The notes: a model not told the origin generated them from the sequence alone. Positions 33,978 through 44,308 are shown, numbered from the stretch's first letter. The stretch is DNA of 64,000 nt from Bacteroidales bacterium UBA1187 (GCA_002309835.1 DBYL01000019.1:7480-71479); one strand, 5' to 3'. Program-made: numbers and translations.

Positions 33978-34997
33978 ATGGGACTTTTTTCTTTTACTCA
34001 AGAGATCGCTATTGACCTCGGAACGGCGAACACGATTATCATGTGTGATGATAAGATCGTGGTAGATGAGCCGTCTGTAGTAGCTATCTCAATGGCGGAC
34101 AACAAGATGGTTGCCGTCGGCCGTAAGGCACAACAGATGATCGGTAAGGGTGGTTCGATGATTCGCACCGTGCGTCCTTTGCGCGATGGTGTCATCGCCG
34201 ATTTCTACGCTTGCGAGATGATGATTCGCGGAATGATTAAGATGATTCCGAAGCAGACACACCTGTTCACTCCTTCTATCCGCATGGTAGTTTGTATTCC
34301 TTCGGGTTCCACTGAAGTGGAAATCCGTGCGGTGCGTGACAGTTCAGAGCACGCAGGCGGACGTGATGTCTACATGATTTACGAGCCGATGGCAGCTGCG
34401 ATCGGTATCGGTATCGATGTAGAAAGTCCGGAGGGCTGTATGATTGTAGATATCGGTGGTGGTACGACGGAGATTGCTGTCATCTCGCTTGGCGGTATCG
34501 TAAGTAATAAGTCTATCAAAATTGCAGGTGATGACTTTAACCAGGATATCGTTGAGTATATGGGTCGTATGCACAACTTGCGTATCGATGAGCCTACGGC
34601 TGAGCGCATCAAGATTCAGGTAGGTTCGGCTCTTCCGGAACTGGAGGATGCTCCTGAGGATTTCGTCGTTGTAGGTCCTAACAAAGTGACGGCGCTTCCG
34701 ATGTCGGTTCCCGTAAGTTATCAGGAGATTGCGCACTGTCTCGAGAAGAGCGTGAGCAAGATCGAGAGCGCTATCCTTCAGGCACTGGAATCCACGCCGC
34801 CTGAGTTATACTCGGACATCGTGAAACGTGGTATTTACCTGACCGGTGGTGGTGCACTGCTCCATGGTCTGGCAAGACGTCTGACGGATAAGATCACAAT
34901 TCAGTTCCACGTGGCAGATGATCCGTTGCACTCCGTTGCTCGCGGTACAGGTGTAGCGCTGAAGAACGTGAACAACTTCGGCTTCCTGATTCGCTAA
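33978..34997 (+). CDS. mreB: Rod shape-determining protein MreB
   Basis: 339 residues. Actin-fold nucleotide motifs are visible: EIAIDLGTANTIIMCDDKIV (phosphate 1), EPMAAAIGIGIDVE, MIVDIGGGTTEIAVISLGGI (phosphate 2) and LTGGGALLHGL (adenosine). MreB forms membrane-bound filaments that guide the elongasome. It is the first gene of mreB-mreC-mreD-mrdA-rodA, all with gaps under 15 bases or overlaps, so the cell is expected to be rod-shaped or to elongate. Confidence 0.97.
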   Translation: MGLFSFTQEIAIDLGTANTIIMCDDKIVVDEPSVVAISMADNKMVAVGRKAQQMIGKGGSMIRTVRPLRDGVIADFYACEMMIRGMIKMIPKQTHLFTPSIRMVVCIPSGSTEVEIRAVRDSSEHAGGRDVYMIYEPMAAAIGIGIDVESPEGCMIVDIGGGTTEIAVISLGGIVSNKSIKIAGDDFNQDIVEYMGRMHNLRIDEPTAERIKIQVGSALPELEDAPEDFVVVGPNKVTALPMSVPVSYQEIAHCLEKSVSKIESAILQALESTPPELYSDIVKRGIYLTGGGALLHGLARRLTDKITIQFHVADDPLHSVARGTGVALKNVNNFGFLIR

Positions 34998-35011
34998 TCG
35001 GCGAGTAGCAC

Positions 35012-35803
35012 ATGCAAAATCTGCTGAAAATACTGCTGCGATACAGCAACTTCCTGGTATTTATCATCCTGGAAGTTGCTGCGTTTTTGCTCTTCTCATT
35101 CAATAACGCGTATCCGCGCAGCAGTATTCTGAGCACTGCGAACAACGTTATTGCTTGGCAGAACGAGCAGATAAGTGAGATAAAAGCGTATTTCCACTTG
35201 CGTAGCGAAAACGAACAACTGGCGCGAGAGAATGCGGAACTGCGCAATCAGATTTGCTCGATGAATTCGGACCAGCACGCCGCTCCTATTCATTATACCT
35301 CAGCCAAAGTGATACAGATGACCACGGACGAGATGCATAACTATCTGACCATCAATCGCGGTAAGAAAGACGGTATAGTTCGCGGACAAGGAGTGCGCAA
35401 CGAGGAAGGCGTAGTAGGTATCGTACGCACAGTAGGTAGAAACTACAGCGTCGTGCTGCCTCTCATCAATACCAATACCAATCTCAGTTGCCGGTTTACC
35501 AAAAATGACTATATCGGTACATTGCAATGGGACGGCAAAGACAGCCGCTTTGCGTTGTTAGAAGATGTAGCCGCGCATATGGTAGTTAATCCCGGCGATA
35601 CAATTGTGACGAGCGGTTTGAGTCCTGTCTTCCCGGAAGGAATTCCCGTTGGAATCGTAGAAAACAGCGTATTGAAAGAGGGTGATTCGTATCATACCAT
35701 ACGTGTGCGTCTAAACACCAATTTTAAGCGATTGAAATACGTAGAGATCGTGCAAAACGCACACCAAACAGAGTTGGAGGAACTGCAAGATGGATTGGAC
35801 TAA
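35012..35803 (+). CDS. mreC: Rod shape-determining protein MreC
   Basis: 263 residues. One transmembrane helix (residues about 10-30), a coiled coil (residues about 55-80, with SENEQLARENAELRNQI), then two beta domains carrying GKKDGIVRGQGVRNEEGVVG and VVNPGDTIVTSGLSPVFPEG. These are the family landmarks. MreC is periplasmic and activates PBP2 and RodA. It overlaps mreD by 14 bases. Confidence 0.93.
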   Translation: MQNLLKILLRYSNFLVFIILEVAAFLLFSFNNAYPRSSILSTANNVIAWQNEQISEIKAYFHLRSENEQLARENAELRNQICSMNSDQHAAPIHYTSAKVIQMTTDEMHNYLTINRGKKDGIVRGQGVRNEEGVVGIVRTVGRNYSVVLPLINTNTNLSCRFTKNDYIGTLQWDGKDSRFALLEDVAAHMVVNPGDTIVTSGLSPVFPEGIPVGIVENSVLKEGDSYHTIRVRLNTNFKRLKYVEIVQNAHQTELEELQDGLD

Positions 35804-36284
35804 ACAAATAGGACGATATATACTCGTAATGCTGCTGCAGGTCTTCCTTTTCAACCAGTTGCAGCTATGGGGTGCGTGCCATCCGTATATCTATATCTTA
35901 TGCCTGCTGATGATGCCAATCACACTGCCACACAGCGCAGATATGATCATCGGAGCGGTTGTAGGATTGATCATGGATATTTTCTGCAACTCGTTAGGCG
36001 TCCACACGGCCAGTTGTATCTTGTTGATGTTCATCCGTCCGTATCTGATTGGCGGCCTTGTCAGCGATAAAGACCGATTGAACGAACAGATATCCCTCCG
36101 CACGCTCGGTATGGAGGCGATGGTGAAATATGTGATTATCTTAGTGCTGATTCACCACCTCATGGTCTTCCTATTAGCTGCATGGAGTTGGCATCATATC
36201 GGATTCGTACTCCTGGAAACGCTCGTTAGCGGACTCATTACGAGTTTCGTTATCATAGGATATAATGCGCTGAGTTACAAATGA
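35790..36284 (+). CDS. mreD: Rod shape-determining protein MreD
   Basis: 164 residues, five hydrophobic helices. Sequence such as RYILVMLLQVFLFNQLQLWG and A-D-M-I-I-G-A-V-V-G-L-I-M-D-I-F matches the family pattern. It is poorly conserved, so the place between mreC and the PBP2 gene is important evidence. It starts inside mreC and its stop overlaps the start of mrdA (ATGA). Confidence 0.9.
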   Translation: MDWTKQIGRYILVMLLQVFLFNQLQLWGACHPYIYILCLLMMPITLPHSADMIIGAVVGLIMDIFCNSLGVHTASCILLMFIRPYLIGGLVSDKDRLNEQISLRTLGMEAMVKYVIILVLIHHLMVFLLAAWSWHHIGFVLLETLVSGLITSFVIIGYNALSYK

Positions 36285-38119
36285 TTAACGACCAATTTTA
36301 TAAACGCCGATACGTCATCAGCGGTATTGCCGTTGTGGTAGTATTGGTGTATATAATACGGTTGTTTTATCTGCAAGTTATTGATCAATCGACAGCCGGG
36401 CAGGCGGATAACAATGCTTTGGTCAAACAGACTATTTTCCCTTCCCGCGGCCTAATCTACGATCGTAACGGGGAACTGTTGGTTTTTAACCAACCTATTT
36501 ACGAGATCACGCTGACCATGCGTGAGATGGGCAAAGACTGGGATACTACAGCTTTCTGCCAGTGTCTGCAGATCAGTCGTGCGGAGTTTGACGAGCGCAT
36601 CGAAGAGATCAAAGACCGGCGTAAGAACCGCGGTTATTCCCGTTGGACTCCGCAGATATTCATGAGCCAACTCAAAAAGGAAGATATCGCGACGTTGCAG
36701 GAGTCTATGTTCCTTTTTCCTGGCATTCATATCCAGAAACGTACGCTTCGCGACTATACCTACAACGCCGCAGCGCATGTGTTAGGCTCGGTAGGTGAGG
36801 TCAATCAGAATGATTTGGACCGCGATCCGTATTATGCACGTGGAGACTATTCCGGTCGTGATGGATTGGAGCGCACTTACGAGAAAGAGTTACGAGGCGA
36901 GAAAGGAGTGGAAGTGCTGATGCGTGATTCCCGCGGTCGCATGCAGGGTAGTTATCAGGACGGCGCATTAGATAGAACCGCTAAGGCCGGCACGGACCTT
37001 CATACAACCTTAGATATCCGATTGCAGATGTTAGCGGAGGAGCTGCTGGCAGGTAAGATAGGAAGCGCAGTAGCGATCGAACCCAAGACAGGTGAGATAT
37101 TAGCGTTGGCTTCTAATCCCGCATGGAATCCAAAAGTATTAGTAGGTAAGGAGCGCAGCAAGAATTACAACATCCTGCTGCAAGATAAGACTAAACCGCT
37201 ACTCAACCGCGCTACGCAAGCAACATATTCTCCCGGTTCCACATTTAAGACTATCCAATCGCTGGTTTGTCTGGAGCAGGGTGCTATCACGCCTAACACG
37301 CTCTATCCTTGTTCGGGGCCGGGTAGTACACCTATCAAATGTACCCACCATCACGGTTCTCCGGTAGCCTTAGACAGAGCTATCGAGCAGAGTTGTAACC
37401 CGTATTTCTGGTGCGCTTTCCGAGATTTGCTACAGATGGACGGCTATGGAAAAGATAATGAAGATTTCCGCCGTCGTTATGAGTTATGGCGCGATGCGGT
37501 GATGAGTTTCGGACTCGGTCAGCGTTTCACGGACTCAGACCTCAACGAGCAATCGGCAGGTAGTATCCCGAGTACGCGACTTTTTGACAAGTTCTACGGC
37601 AAAACCGGTTGGAAAGCCATCACGATCCGTTCGCTCAGTATCGGTCAGGGGGAGATTCTCGTCACGCCTTTACAACTCGCCAATCAGGCGGCTACGATTG
37701 CCAACGAAGGTTACTATATCACGCCGCACTTGAATAAGAACGACTCGATGCTGGAGCATATTCATAAGTTGGATATCAAGAAGCAGCATTTTGACGCAGT
37801 CAAAGAAGGTATGCACCGCGTGATGATCTACGGTACCGGTCGCCATTTTGCGATCGATAGCCTGCATATGGCCGGTAAGACCGGAACGGTACAGAATCCG
37901 CATGGACGCGATCACGCTATCTTTATCGGTTTTGCGCCGGTGGATGACCCGCAGATAGCGGTGGCAGTAGTAGTGGAGAATGCCGGTTTTGGTGCTACCT
38001 GGGCTTGTCCTATCGCAACGATGATGATTGAGCAATACCTGACCGGAGAAGTGAAACGCAAAGATTTACGCAAACGAATAGGAGAATCTGTTCTGAATGA
38101 GAGCGTCAAGAAATGGTAG
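36281..38119 (+). CDS. mrdA: Penicillin-binding protein 2
   Basis: 612 residues. An N-terminal membrane anchor (residues 10-30) precedes a dimerisation region with R-G-L-I-Y-D-R-N-G-E-L-L and a transpeptidase domain with Y-S-P-G-S-T-F-K (active Ser), S-C-N (SxN motif) and M-A-G-K-T-G-T-V-Q (KTG). It crosslinks peptidoglycan during elongation with the glycosyltransferase RodA. It overlaps mreD by four bases and rodA by 23. Confidence 0.95.
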   Translation: MINDQFYKRRYVISGIAVVVVLVYIIRLFYLQVIDQSTAGQADNNALVKQTIFPSRGLIYDRNGELLVFNQPIYEITLTMREMGKDWDTTAFCQCLQISRAEFDERIEEIKDRRKNRGYSRWTPQIFMSQLKKEDIATLQESMFLFPGIHIQKRTLRDYTYNAAAHVLGSVGEVNQNDLDRDPYYARGDYSGRDGLERTYEKELRGEKGVEVLMRDSRGRMQGSYQDGALDRTAKAGTDLHTTLDIRLQMLAEELLAGKIGSAVAIEPKTGEILALASNPAWNPKVLVGKERSKNYNILLQDKTKPLLNRATQATYSPGSTFKTIQSLVCLEQGAITPNTLYPCSGPGSTPIKCTHHHGSPVALDRAIEQSCNPYFWCAFRDLLQMDGYGKDNEDFRRRYELWRDAVMSFGLGQRFTDSDLNEQSAGSIPSTRLFDKFYGKTGWKAITIRSLSIGQGEILVTPLQLANQAATIANEGYYITPHLNKNDSMLEHIHKLDIKKQHFDAVKEGMHRVMIYGTGRHFAIDSLHMAGKTGTVQNPHGRDHAIFIGFAPVDDPQIAVAVVVENAGFGATWACPIATMMIEQYLTGEVKRKDLRKRIGESVLNESVKKW

Positions 38120-39560
38120 TATATGGCAACATGTAGACTGGATCACCATCGGTCTCTTTCTGGCCTTAGTTTTCTTTGGCTGGATGAATATCTATGGCGC
38201 CAGTTATACCTTCGACCAGACCAGCATCGTGGATTTCTCTAACCGTGCCGGTAAGCAATTTGCCTGGATAATGGGTTCGCTTGTGCTGGGTGGAGTGCTG
38301 CTGCTGATCGACTATAAGACTTATGATGTGCTGGCATATATCGCCTACGGCGCGATGCTCTTGCTGCTATTAGTGACGCCTTTCCTGGCGCATGACATCA
38401 AGGGTTCGATGTCCTGGATATCACTTGGTCCGGTGAGTCTGCAACCGGCGGAGTTCGCAAAATGTATCGTGGCGTTGGCCGTAGCCAAATATATGGGAAG
38501 GTATGAATATAAACTGCGCGGTTGGCGTGATCTTATCATACCTTTTGCCCTGATTGGTGTGCCGGCGTTGATCATCATGGTGCTGCAGAAAGAGACCGGT
38601 TCAGCACTTGTCTTTGCTGCTTTCTTGTTGGTTTTCTATCGTCAAGGAATGAGTGGCTATGTGCTTTGGACGGGCGTGGCGGCCGTGGCACTATTCATCA
38701 TCAGTATCCGTTGGGGTGAGGTAGTGCTACCTTTAGGTAGCGGAAACGCAGGAATGCTGACCTGTATGCTGCTGCTGACGGCCGTAGAGATCTTCTTCGT
38801 CTGCAAGGAGCATAAGATGCGGTGGCAATTACTAATCCTTATCGGTAGCGTTATCGTCATCTATGGCATCAGCCTGATTATCAATATATGGGTGACTGTG
38901 CCATTCAACTGGATAGCGGTAGGAGTCGTTATAGCGCTGATGCTCTATACGATTTTTGTGAGCGTCTATTGGCGCAAATACCAGTTGCTACTCGTAGCCG
39001 CCTTCTGTTTCTTCTGTATCGGTTATACGCAAGCCTGCGATTTCGTATTCACGCGTGTGCTTCAACCGCACCAGCGGATTCGTATCGAGGTGCTGCTGGG
39101 TATGAAGGAGGATCCGGCTGGAGCAGGGTATAACGTCAACCAAGCCCGCATCGCTATCGGTTCGGGACGTTTCTTCGGTAAAGGATATCTGAACGGCACA
39201 CAGACGAAGCTTCAGTTTGTACCGGAACAGGACACCGACTTCATCTTCTGCACCGTAGGAGAAGAGTGGGGTTTCCTCGGTTCCATCGGAGTTTTGTTAG
39301 TATATTTATGGTTCATCTTGCGCTTGATAGGAATAGCAGAAAGGCAACGTAGCACATTCACGCAGATATACGCTTATGCCGTAGCGAGCATCTTCCTTTT
39401 CCACCTTACGATTAACGTAGGTATGGTATTAGGATTGCTACCGGTGATTGGTATTCCGCTGCCGTTCTTCAGTTACGGCGGTAGTTCATTATGGGGATTC
39501 ACCCTGCTGCTGTTTATCCTGCTGAGGCTGGATGCGGCGCGCATGGAGCAATTGAGGTAA
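38097..39560 (+). CDS. rodA: Peptidoglycan glycosyltransferase RodA
   Basis: 487 residues with about ten transmembrane helices, SEDS family. The motifs GSMSWISLGPVSLQPAEFAK, QKETGSALVFAAFLL and LGLLPVIGIPLPFFSYGGSS are clear. It is longer than the Escherichia protein by about 110 residues, most of it in extra hydrophobic sequence near residues 190-300, which is usual in Bacteroidota. The first ATG overlaps mrdA by 23 bases. It polymerises lipid II during elongation. Confidence 0.94.
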   Translation: MRASRNGSIWQHVDWITIGLFLALVFFGWMNIYGASYTFDQTSIVDFSNRAGKQFAWIMGSLVLGGVLLLIDYKTYDVLAYIAYGAMLLLLLVTPFLAHDIKGSMSWISLGPVSLQPAEFAKCIVALAVAKYMGRYEYKLRGWRDLIIPFALIGVPALIIMVLQKETGSALVFAAFLLVFYRQGMSGYVLWTGVAAVALFIISIRWGEVVLPLGSGNAGMLTCMLLLTAVEIFFVCKEHKMRWQLLILIGSVIVIYGISLIINIWVTVPFNWIAVGVVIALMLYTIFVSVYWRKYQLLLVAAFCFFCIGYTQACDFVFTRVLQPHQRIRIEVLLGMKEDPAGAGYNVNQARIAIGSGRFFGKGYLNGTQTKLQFVPEQDTDFIFCTVGEEWGFLGSIGVLLVYLWFILRLIGIAERQRSTFTQIYAYAVASIFLFHLTINVGMVLGLLPVIGIPLPFFSYGGSSLWGFTLLLFILLRLDAARMEQLR

Positions 39561-39562
39561 GT

Positions 39563-40009
39563 ATGTTCGTTACGGATCCTATAGCCATCATCGGCGAGAA
39601 TGAAGCCGCTAAGATGCTGGAGAAGAAAGGCTTCAAAGTGCTGGAGCGGAACTGGCGCATGGGTCATCTGGAGGTCGATCTGATTGCAGAAAAGAGGAGA
39701 GTGATTGTATTTGTAGAAGTGAAGGCGCGTACCTGTATCCTCAATAACAAGATGCCCGAAGAAAATGTCGATGAAATCAAGATGAAAAGGGTGATTGCGG
39801 CTGCCAACGCATACCTTAAATATCATAAGATTGAGAAGCAACCGCGGTTTGATGTAGTAGGCATATTGGTGGATAGGAACACAAATGAGATCACCTACAG
39901 CCGTTATGTAGAAGATGCTTTTCAACCCAAAACACGAACTATTAATTCCGGTAGTTACAGCGGTCTATGGCATTGGGCGCATCGGAATAAGACAATAGGA
40001 AAAAGATAG
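39563..40009 (+). CDS. YraN / UPF0102 family nuclease-like protein
   Basis: 148 residues from ATG 39563 (the open frame before it lies inside rodA). The restriction-endonuclease-like core is visible as GENEAAKMLEKKGFKVLERN, then GHLEVDLIAEKRRVIVFVEVKAR: the E-x-D-x(n)-E-x-K pattern. Family members are linked to recombination or replication repair, but no activity is settled. It starts two bases after rodA stops and ends three bases before mnmG, so all are likely on one transcript. Confidence 0.88.
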   Translation: MFVTDPIAIIGENEAAKMLEKKGFKVLERNWRMGHLEVDLIAEKRRVIVFVEVKARTCILNNKMPEENVDEIKMKRVIAAANAYLKYHKIEKQPRFDVVGILVDRNTNEITYSRYVEDAFQPKTRTINSGSYSGLWHWAHRNKTIGKR

Positions 40010-40012
40010 ATT

Positions 40013-41878
40013 ATGGACTTCAAATACGACGTCATAGTTGTCGGTGCCGGTCATGCCGGCTGTGAAGCGGCGAGTGCTGCTGCCCGTATGGGTAGTAAGA
40101 CACTCCTGATCACCATGGATATGAATAAGATTGCGCAGATGAGTTGCAATCCCGCGGTGGGTGGCATCGCCAAAGGACAGATCGTGCGCGAGATAGATGC
40201 GTTAGGCGGACAGATGGGCATCGTCACCGACCGCAGCGCTATCCAGTTCCGGCTGCTGAACCAGAGCAAAGGTCCGGCTATGTGGAGTCCGCGTAGCCAG
40301 AGTGACCGCAAGCGGTTTATCGAAGAGTGGATCAAAGTGCTGTCGCACACCGAGAACCTGCATATATGGCAAGACACCGTCGTTAGTCTTATTATCAAAG
40401 ATAATAAGGTATGTGGTGTAAAGACCATCTTAGGCATCGAGATGGAAGCGCAAGCGGTGGTATTGACAAACGGCACTTTCCTCAATGGACTCATGCACTG
40501 CGGTAAGACACAAGTCAAAGGCGGACGCATCTCCGAACCTGCTTCTTATGGGCTTACGGAGCAGTTAGTGGAGTTGGGATTTGCGACAGACAGAATGAAG
40601 ACCGGTACACCGGCACGTATCGATGCCCGCTCTATTCATTTCGACCAGATGACACGTCAGGACGGCGATAACGACTGGCATCAGTTCAGTTATCTGGACA
40701 CTGTCCATCGAGAGTTAAAACAGATGCCTTGCTGGATCACCTATACCAACACAAGTACACATGATGCATTACGTGCGGGACTGAAAGATTCTCCTCTTTT
40801 CAACGGACAAATCCAAAGTATCGGTCCGCGTTACTGCCCAAGTATAGAGACCAAGATCGTGACATTTGCCGACAAAGAGGCACATCAGTTATTCTTGGAA
40901 CCTGAAGGTGTTGATAGTAATGAGTATTATGTGAACGGCTTCTCCAGCAGTCTGCCGTGGCAAGTACAGTTAGCGGGTTTAAAAACCGTGAAAGGGCTGG
41001 AAGATGTTGTGCTCTATCGCCCGGGCTATGCCATCGAATATGACTTCTTCGATCCTACGCAGTTGCACCACACATTAGAGACTAAACTGGTATCCAACCT
41101 GTTTTTCGCCGGTCAAATCAATGGTACAACAGGCTATGAGGAAGCTGCGGGACAAGGATTGGTAGCAGGTGTGAATGCACATATGAACGTCCACGGATGT
41201 GCTCCTTTCACGATGGGCAGAGACGAGAGTTATATCAGCGTGCTGATCGATGATCTGGTGAATAAAGGAGTCGATGAACCCTACCGCATGTTCACCTCCA
41301 GAGCAGAATACAGAATACTGCTGCGTCAGGACAACGCAGACGAGCGTCTCACCAAACGCAGTTATGAGATGGGATTGGCAGACAGGTATAGGTATGATTT
41401 GCTATGCCGCAAACAATCAAGTTGCGCCGATTTCATCGAATTTATGCAGACTACTACGGTGCGCAAAGGAAGTATCGACGGATGGTTGGAATCAACAGGA
41501 AGCACTCCGCTGCATGAAGGATGCAAGATCAGCGAGCTGGTATTGCGCCCACAAGTGGGTATCAAAGCACTGGCAGAAGTAGTGCCGGAACTGAAAGAGA
41601 AAATAGCCAATCTATCCGATGAGATCGTAGAAAGTTGCGAGATCCAGATCAAATACGCAGGGTATATCAAACGCGAGCAAATGGAGGCAGCCAAACTACA
41701 ACGATTGGACCAGATACGCATCCCCGATGGGTTTAATTACGACGAGGTGCAAAGCCTAAGTACCGAGGCGCGACAGAAGTTAAGTAGAATACGCCCCAAG
41801 TCTATCGGAGAAGCACAACGTATCCCTGGCGTAAGCCCAAATGATGTTAGTGTTTTGCTCGTTTTAATGGGTAGATAA
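40013..41878 (+). CDS. mnmG: tRNA uridine-5-carboxymethylaminomethyl modification enzyme MnmG
   Basis: 621 residues. The FAD-binding motif is [20 protein letters not shown] at the start, with [20 protein letters not shown], the Cys-containing [15 protein letters not shown] and a C-terminal helical domain with [20 protein letters not shown]. With MnmE it modifies U34 of several tRNAs using methylenetetrahydrofolate. In many bacteria this gene is close to the origin, and a parS site lies directly after it here. Confidence 0.96.
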   Translation: MDFKYDVIVVGAGHAGCEAASAAARMGSKTLLITMDMNKIAQMSCNPAVGGIAKGQIVREIDALGGQMGIVTDRSAIQFRLLNQSKGPAMWSPRSQSDRKRFIEEWIKVLSHTENLHIWQDTVVSLIIKDNKVCGVKTILGIEMEAQAVVLTNGTFLNGLMHCGKTQVKGGRISEPASYGLTEQLVELGFATDRMKTGTPARIDARSIHFDQMTRQDGDNDWHQFSYLDTVHRELKQMPCWITYTNTSTHDALRAGLKDSPLFNGQIQSIGPRYCPSIETKIVTFADKEAHQLFLEPEGVDSNEYYVNGFSSSLPWQVQLAGLKTVKGLEDVVLYRPGYAIEYDFFDPTQLHHTLETKLVSNLFFAGQINGTTGYEEAAGQGLVAGVNAHMNVHGCAPFTMGRDESYISVLIDDLVNKGVDEPYRMFTSRAEYRILLRQDNADERLTKRSYEMGLADRYRYDLLCRKQSSCADFIEFMQTTTVRKGSIDGWLESTGSTPLHEGCKISELVLRPQVGIKALAEVVPELKEKIANLSDEIVESCEIQIKYAGYIKREQMEAAKLQRLDQIRIPDGFNYDEVQSLSTEARQKLSRIRPKSIGEAQRIPGVSPNDVSVLLVLMGR

Positions 41879-41886
41879 GCGATTTT

Positions 41887-41904
41887 AGTTTGCAAAAGCA
41901 AACT
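41887..41904 (+). terminator. Hairpin after mnmG
   Basis: AGTTTGC / GCAAACT with loop AAAA, followed by a weak T-containing stretch. It may end the mreB-mnmG transcript, but the T-run is poor. Confidence 0.4.
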
Positions 41905-41912
41905 ACTTTAAT

Positions 41913-41928
41913 TGTTTCACGTGGAACA
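41913..41928 (+). other. parS centromere site
   Basis: TGTTTCACGTGGAACA. Its reverse complement, TGTTCCACGTGAAACA, fits the 16-base parS consensus TGTTnCACGTGAAACA with no mismatch. ParB binds such sites, spreads, and segregates origins. It lies in the 73 bases between mnmG and apt. No parA or parB is in the window. Confidence 0.85.
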
Positions 41929-41951
41929 CGGAGATTAAAAAACCAAATAAT

Positions 41952-42491
41952 ATGACAGCTCAAGAAGTAAAAAGCGCTATTCGTAATGTGCCTGATTTTC
42001 CTATACCGGGCATACAGTTCAAGGACATCACTACTGCTTTGCTAAAGGCGGAGTACATGGTGTGGATGCGTGATGAGATTGTGAAGTTGTATCGAGACAA
42101 AGGTATCACCAAGGTGGTAGGTATTGAGTCGCGCGGGTTTATCATCGCTCCTGCAGTAGCTATGGAATTAGGTGCAGGATTTGTACCTATCCGTAAGCAT
42201 AATAAACTGCCGGCAGAGACCATCTCTGTTACCTATAAAAAGGAATATGGGGATGATACGATCCAGGTGCATAAGGATGCGCTCAATGAGAATGACGTAG
42301 TACTTATTCATGATGACATCTTGGCTACCGGTGGTTCGATGGAAGCAGCTATCGAGTTAGTGAAGAAACTGGGCGTAAAAAAAGTGTACGTCAACTGCTT
42401 GATTGAATTGGAGGGTCTGAACGGACGTGAGTACCTTAAAGGTAAAGCGGATGGTTTAGACTGCCTCTTCGGTATAGAAGTGGATGAGTAA
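41952..42491 (+). CDS. apt: Adenine phosphoribosyltransferase
   Basis: 179 residues. VRNVPDFPIPGIQFKDIT-like opening (here IRNVPDFPIPGIQFKDITTA), GIESRGFIIAPAVAMELGAG, and the phosphoribosyl loop VVLIHDDILATGGSMEAAIE are typical. It makes AMP from adenine and phosphoribosyl pyrophosphate. It overlaps uvrC by eight bases. No promoter of the common type is visible before it, and the parS site occupies the gap. Confidence 0.95.
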   Translation: MTAQEVKSAIRNVPDFPIPGIQFKDITTALLKAEYMVWMRDEIVKLYRDKGITKVVGIESRGFIIAPAVAMELGAGFVPIRKHNKLPAETISVTYKKEYGDDTIQVHKDALNENDVVLIHDDILATGGSMEAAIELVKKLGVKKVYVNCLIELEGLNGREYLKGKADGLDCLFGIEVDE

Positions 42492-44301
42492 GAAAGATGA
42501 TCATATTGCCCTTTTGCTGAAACGCATTCCGGAGAGTCCGGGCGTCTACCAGTACTTTGATAAGGACGGGCAGATCATCTATGTGGGCAAAGCTAAGAAC
42601 CTGCATCGGCGGGTAAATAGTTATTTTAGCAAAGATCATCCATCATCCAAGACGCGGCAGTTAGTAGCGCATATAGCCGATATACGCTACGTAGTAGTGA
42701 AGAGCGAGCAGGATGCATTTCTGTTAGAGAATAACCTGATTAAGCAATACCAACCGCGGTATAATATCTTGCTCAAGGACGGGAAGAGTTATCCGAGTAT
42801 ATGCATCACCAAGGAAGCTTTTCCGCGCATCTTCAAGACACGGACAATTAATAAGAAGACGGGCGAGTACTACGGACCTTACAGTTTCAGCAACACCGTA
42901 GAGATGGTGTTGGAATTGATTCATAAACTCTACCCAATACGCACTTGCAATATTCCGCTTTCTGCTGATTCCATCGAGAAAAAGAAGATACGTGTTTGCC
43001 TGAAATACCATCTAAAAAACTGCTGCGGTATATGTGAGGGCTTTGGCAAAGAGGAATATAGCCAATGGATAGATCAGGCGCGGAAGTTGATTAAAGGTGA
43101 TGCCCATGAGATCGGCAAGCAGTTGGAAGAGCAGATGATGCGTCTGGCGGCAGAGATGAAGTATGAAGAGGCGGCAGATCTGAAGCATAAGATTGAGCTG
43201 CTCGAGCAATTCAAGAGCAAGACAATTATCACGAATTCATCGGCAAAAGATGTGGACGTCTTCGGCTATGATGAGCAGGAGGATAAGGTATACATCTCTA
43301 TGCTGCATGTACATAACGGGTCTATCGTTCAAGGTCAGACGATTGAGTACAGACGAAAGATGGAAGAAGAGAAAGAGGAGCTGTTAGCAATGGGAATGAT
43401 GGAATTAAGAGAACGACTGGAGAGTAAGACAAAGGACGTAATTGTTCCGTTCATACCGGAGGTATTTGATGATTCGCTGCATGTATATATTGCCTTTAGC
43501 GGAGACAGAAAGAAGCTTCTCGATCTGGCGATGCAGAATGTACGGCAGTATAAGTTAGACCGTCTCAAACAGGAAGATAAGTTAAATCCCGAGCAACGAG
43601 GAGTACGCATCTTGACGGAACTGCAGCAGATGATGGGCCTGGAGACCTTGCCGCGATGGATAGACTGCTTCGATAACTCGAATATACAAGGCGAGAGTGC
43701 CGTGGCCGGCTGCGTAGTCTATCGGATGGCGAAGCCGAGTAAGAGCGACTATAAGAAATTTGATATCAAGACGGTTCAAGGCGCAGATGATTACGCCAGT
43801 ATGCGTGAAGTGGTACGCAGAAGGTATCAACATATACTCGATGAAAACGGACAGATGCCTGACTTGATCATCGCAGATGGAGGACTTGGACAGATGCACG
43901 CTATCCGAGAAGCGGTGGAAGATCAATTGGGACTGAAGATTCCGATTGCGGGTCTGAAGAAAAACGACAAACATAGGACACAAACTTTGCTCTTCGGTTT
44001 TCCTCCTAAAGAGATCAGCATGCCTGTGACGAGTGAAGTGTTCCGTCTGCTGACGAACATACAGGATGAAGTGCATCGATTTGCCATTTCGTTCCACAAA
44101 AACAAGCGAAGTAAGGCCCAAATTCATAGCCAACTTGATGATTTACAGGGAGTTGGAGAAGTAACGAAGCAAAAAATACTGACGCATTTCGGCTCCGTGA
44201 AACGCGCTAGAGCAGCAAAAAAGGAAGAATGGCTCAAATTGCTCGGAACTCGCAGAGGATCAGATATTTACGAGCAAATTCAGGTCCAAATAAGTCTCTG
44301 A
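42484..44301 (+). CDS. uvrC: Excinuclease ABC subunit C
   Basis: 605 residues. The N-terminal GIY-YIG nuclease domain reads PGVYQYFDKDGQIIYVGKAK. The UvrB-binding UVR motif is near residue 205 (MMRLAAEMKYEEAADLKHKI). The RNase H-like domain includes WIDCFDNSNIQGESAVAGCV and DLIIADGGLGQMHA. HhH motifs close the protein. It makes the two cuts in nucleotide excision repair. The start lies within apt, so translation is coupled. Confidence 0.96.
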   Translation: MSKKDDHIALLLKRIPESPGVYQYFDKDGQIIYVGKAKNLHRRVNSYFSKDHPSSKTRQLVAHIADIRYVVVKSEQDAFLLENNLIKQYQPRYNILLKDGKSYPSICITKEAFPRIFKTRTINKKTGEYYGPYSFSNTVEMVLELIHKLYPIRTCNIPLSADSIEKKKIRVCLKYHLKNCCGICEGFGKEEYSQWIDQARKLIKGDAHEIGKQLEEQMMRLAAEMKYEEAADLKHKIELLEQFKSKTIITNSSAKDVDVFGYDEQEDKVYISMLHVHNGSIVQGQTIEYRRKMEEEKEELLAMGMMELRERLESKTKDVIVPFIPEVFDDSLHVYIAFSGDRKKLLDLAMQNVRQYKLDRLKQEDKLNPEQRGVRILTELQQMMGLETLPRWIDCFDNSNIQGESAVAGCVVYRMAKPSKSDYKKFDIKTVQGADDYASMREVVRRRYQHILDENGQMPDLIIADGGLGQMHAIREAVEDQLGLKIPIAGLKKNDKHRTQTLLFGFPPKEISMPVTSEVFRLLTNIQDEVHRFAISFHKNKRSKAQIHSQLDDLQGVGEVTKQKILTHFGSVKRARAAKKEEWLKLLGTRRGSDIYEQIQVQISL

Positions 44302-44308
44302 GAATTGA

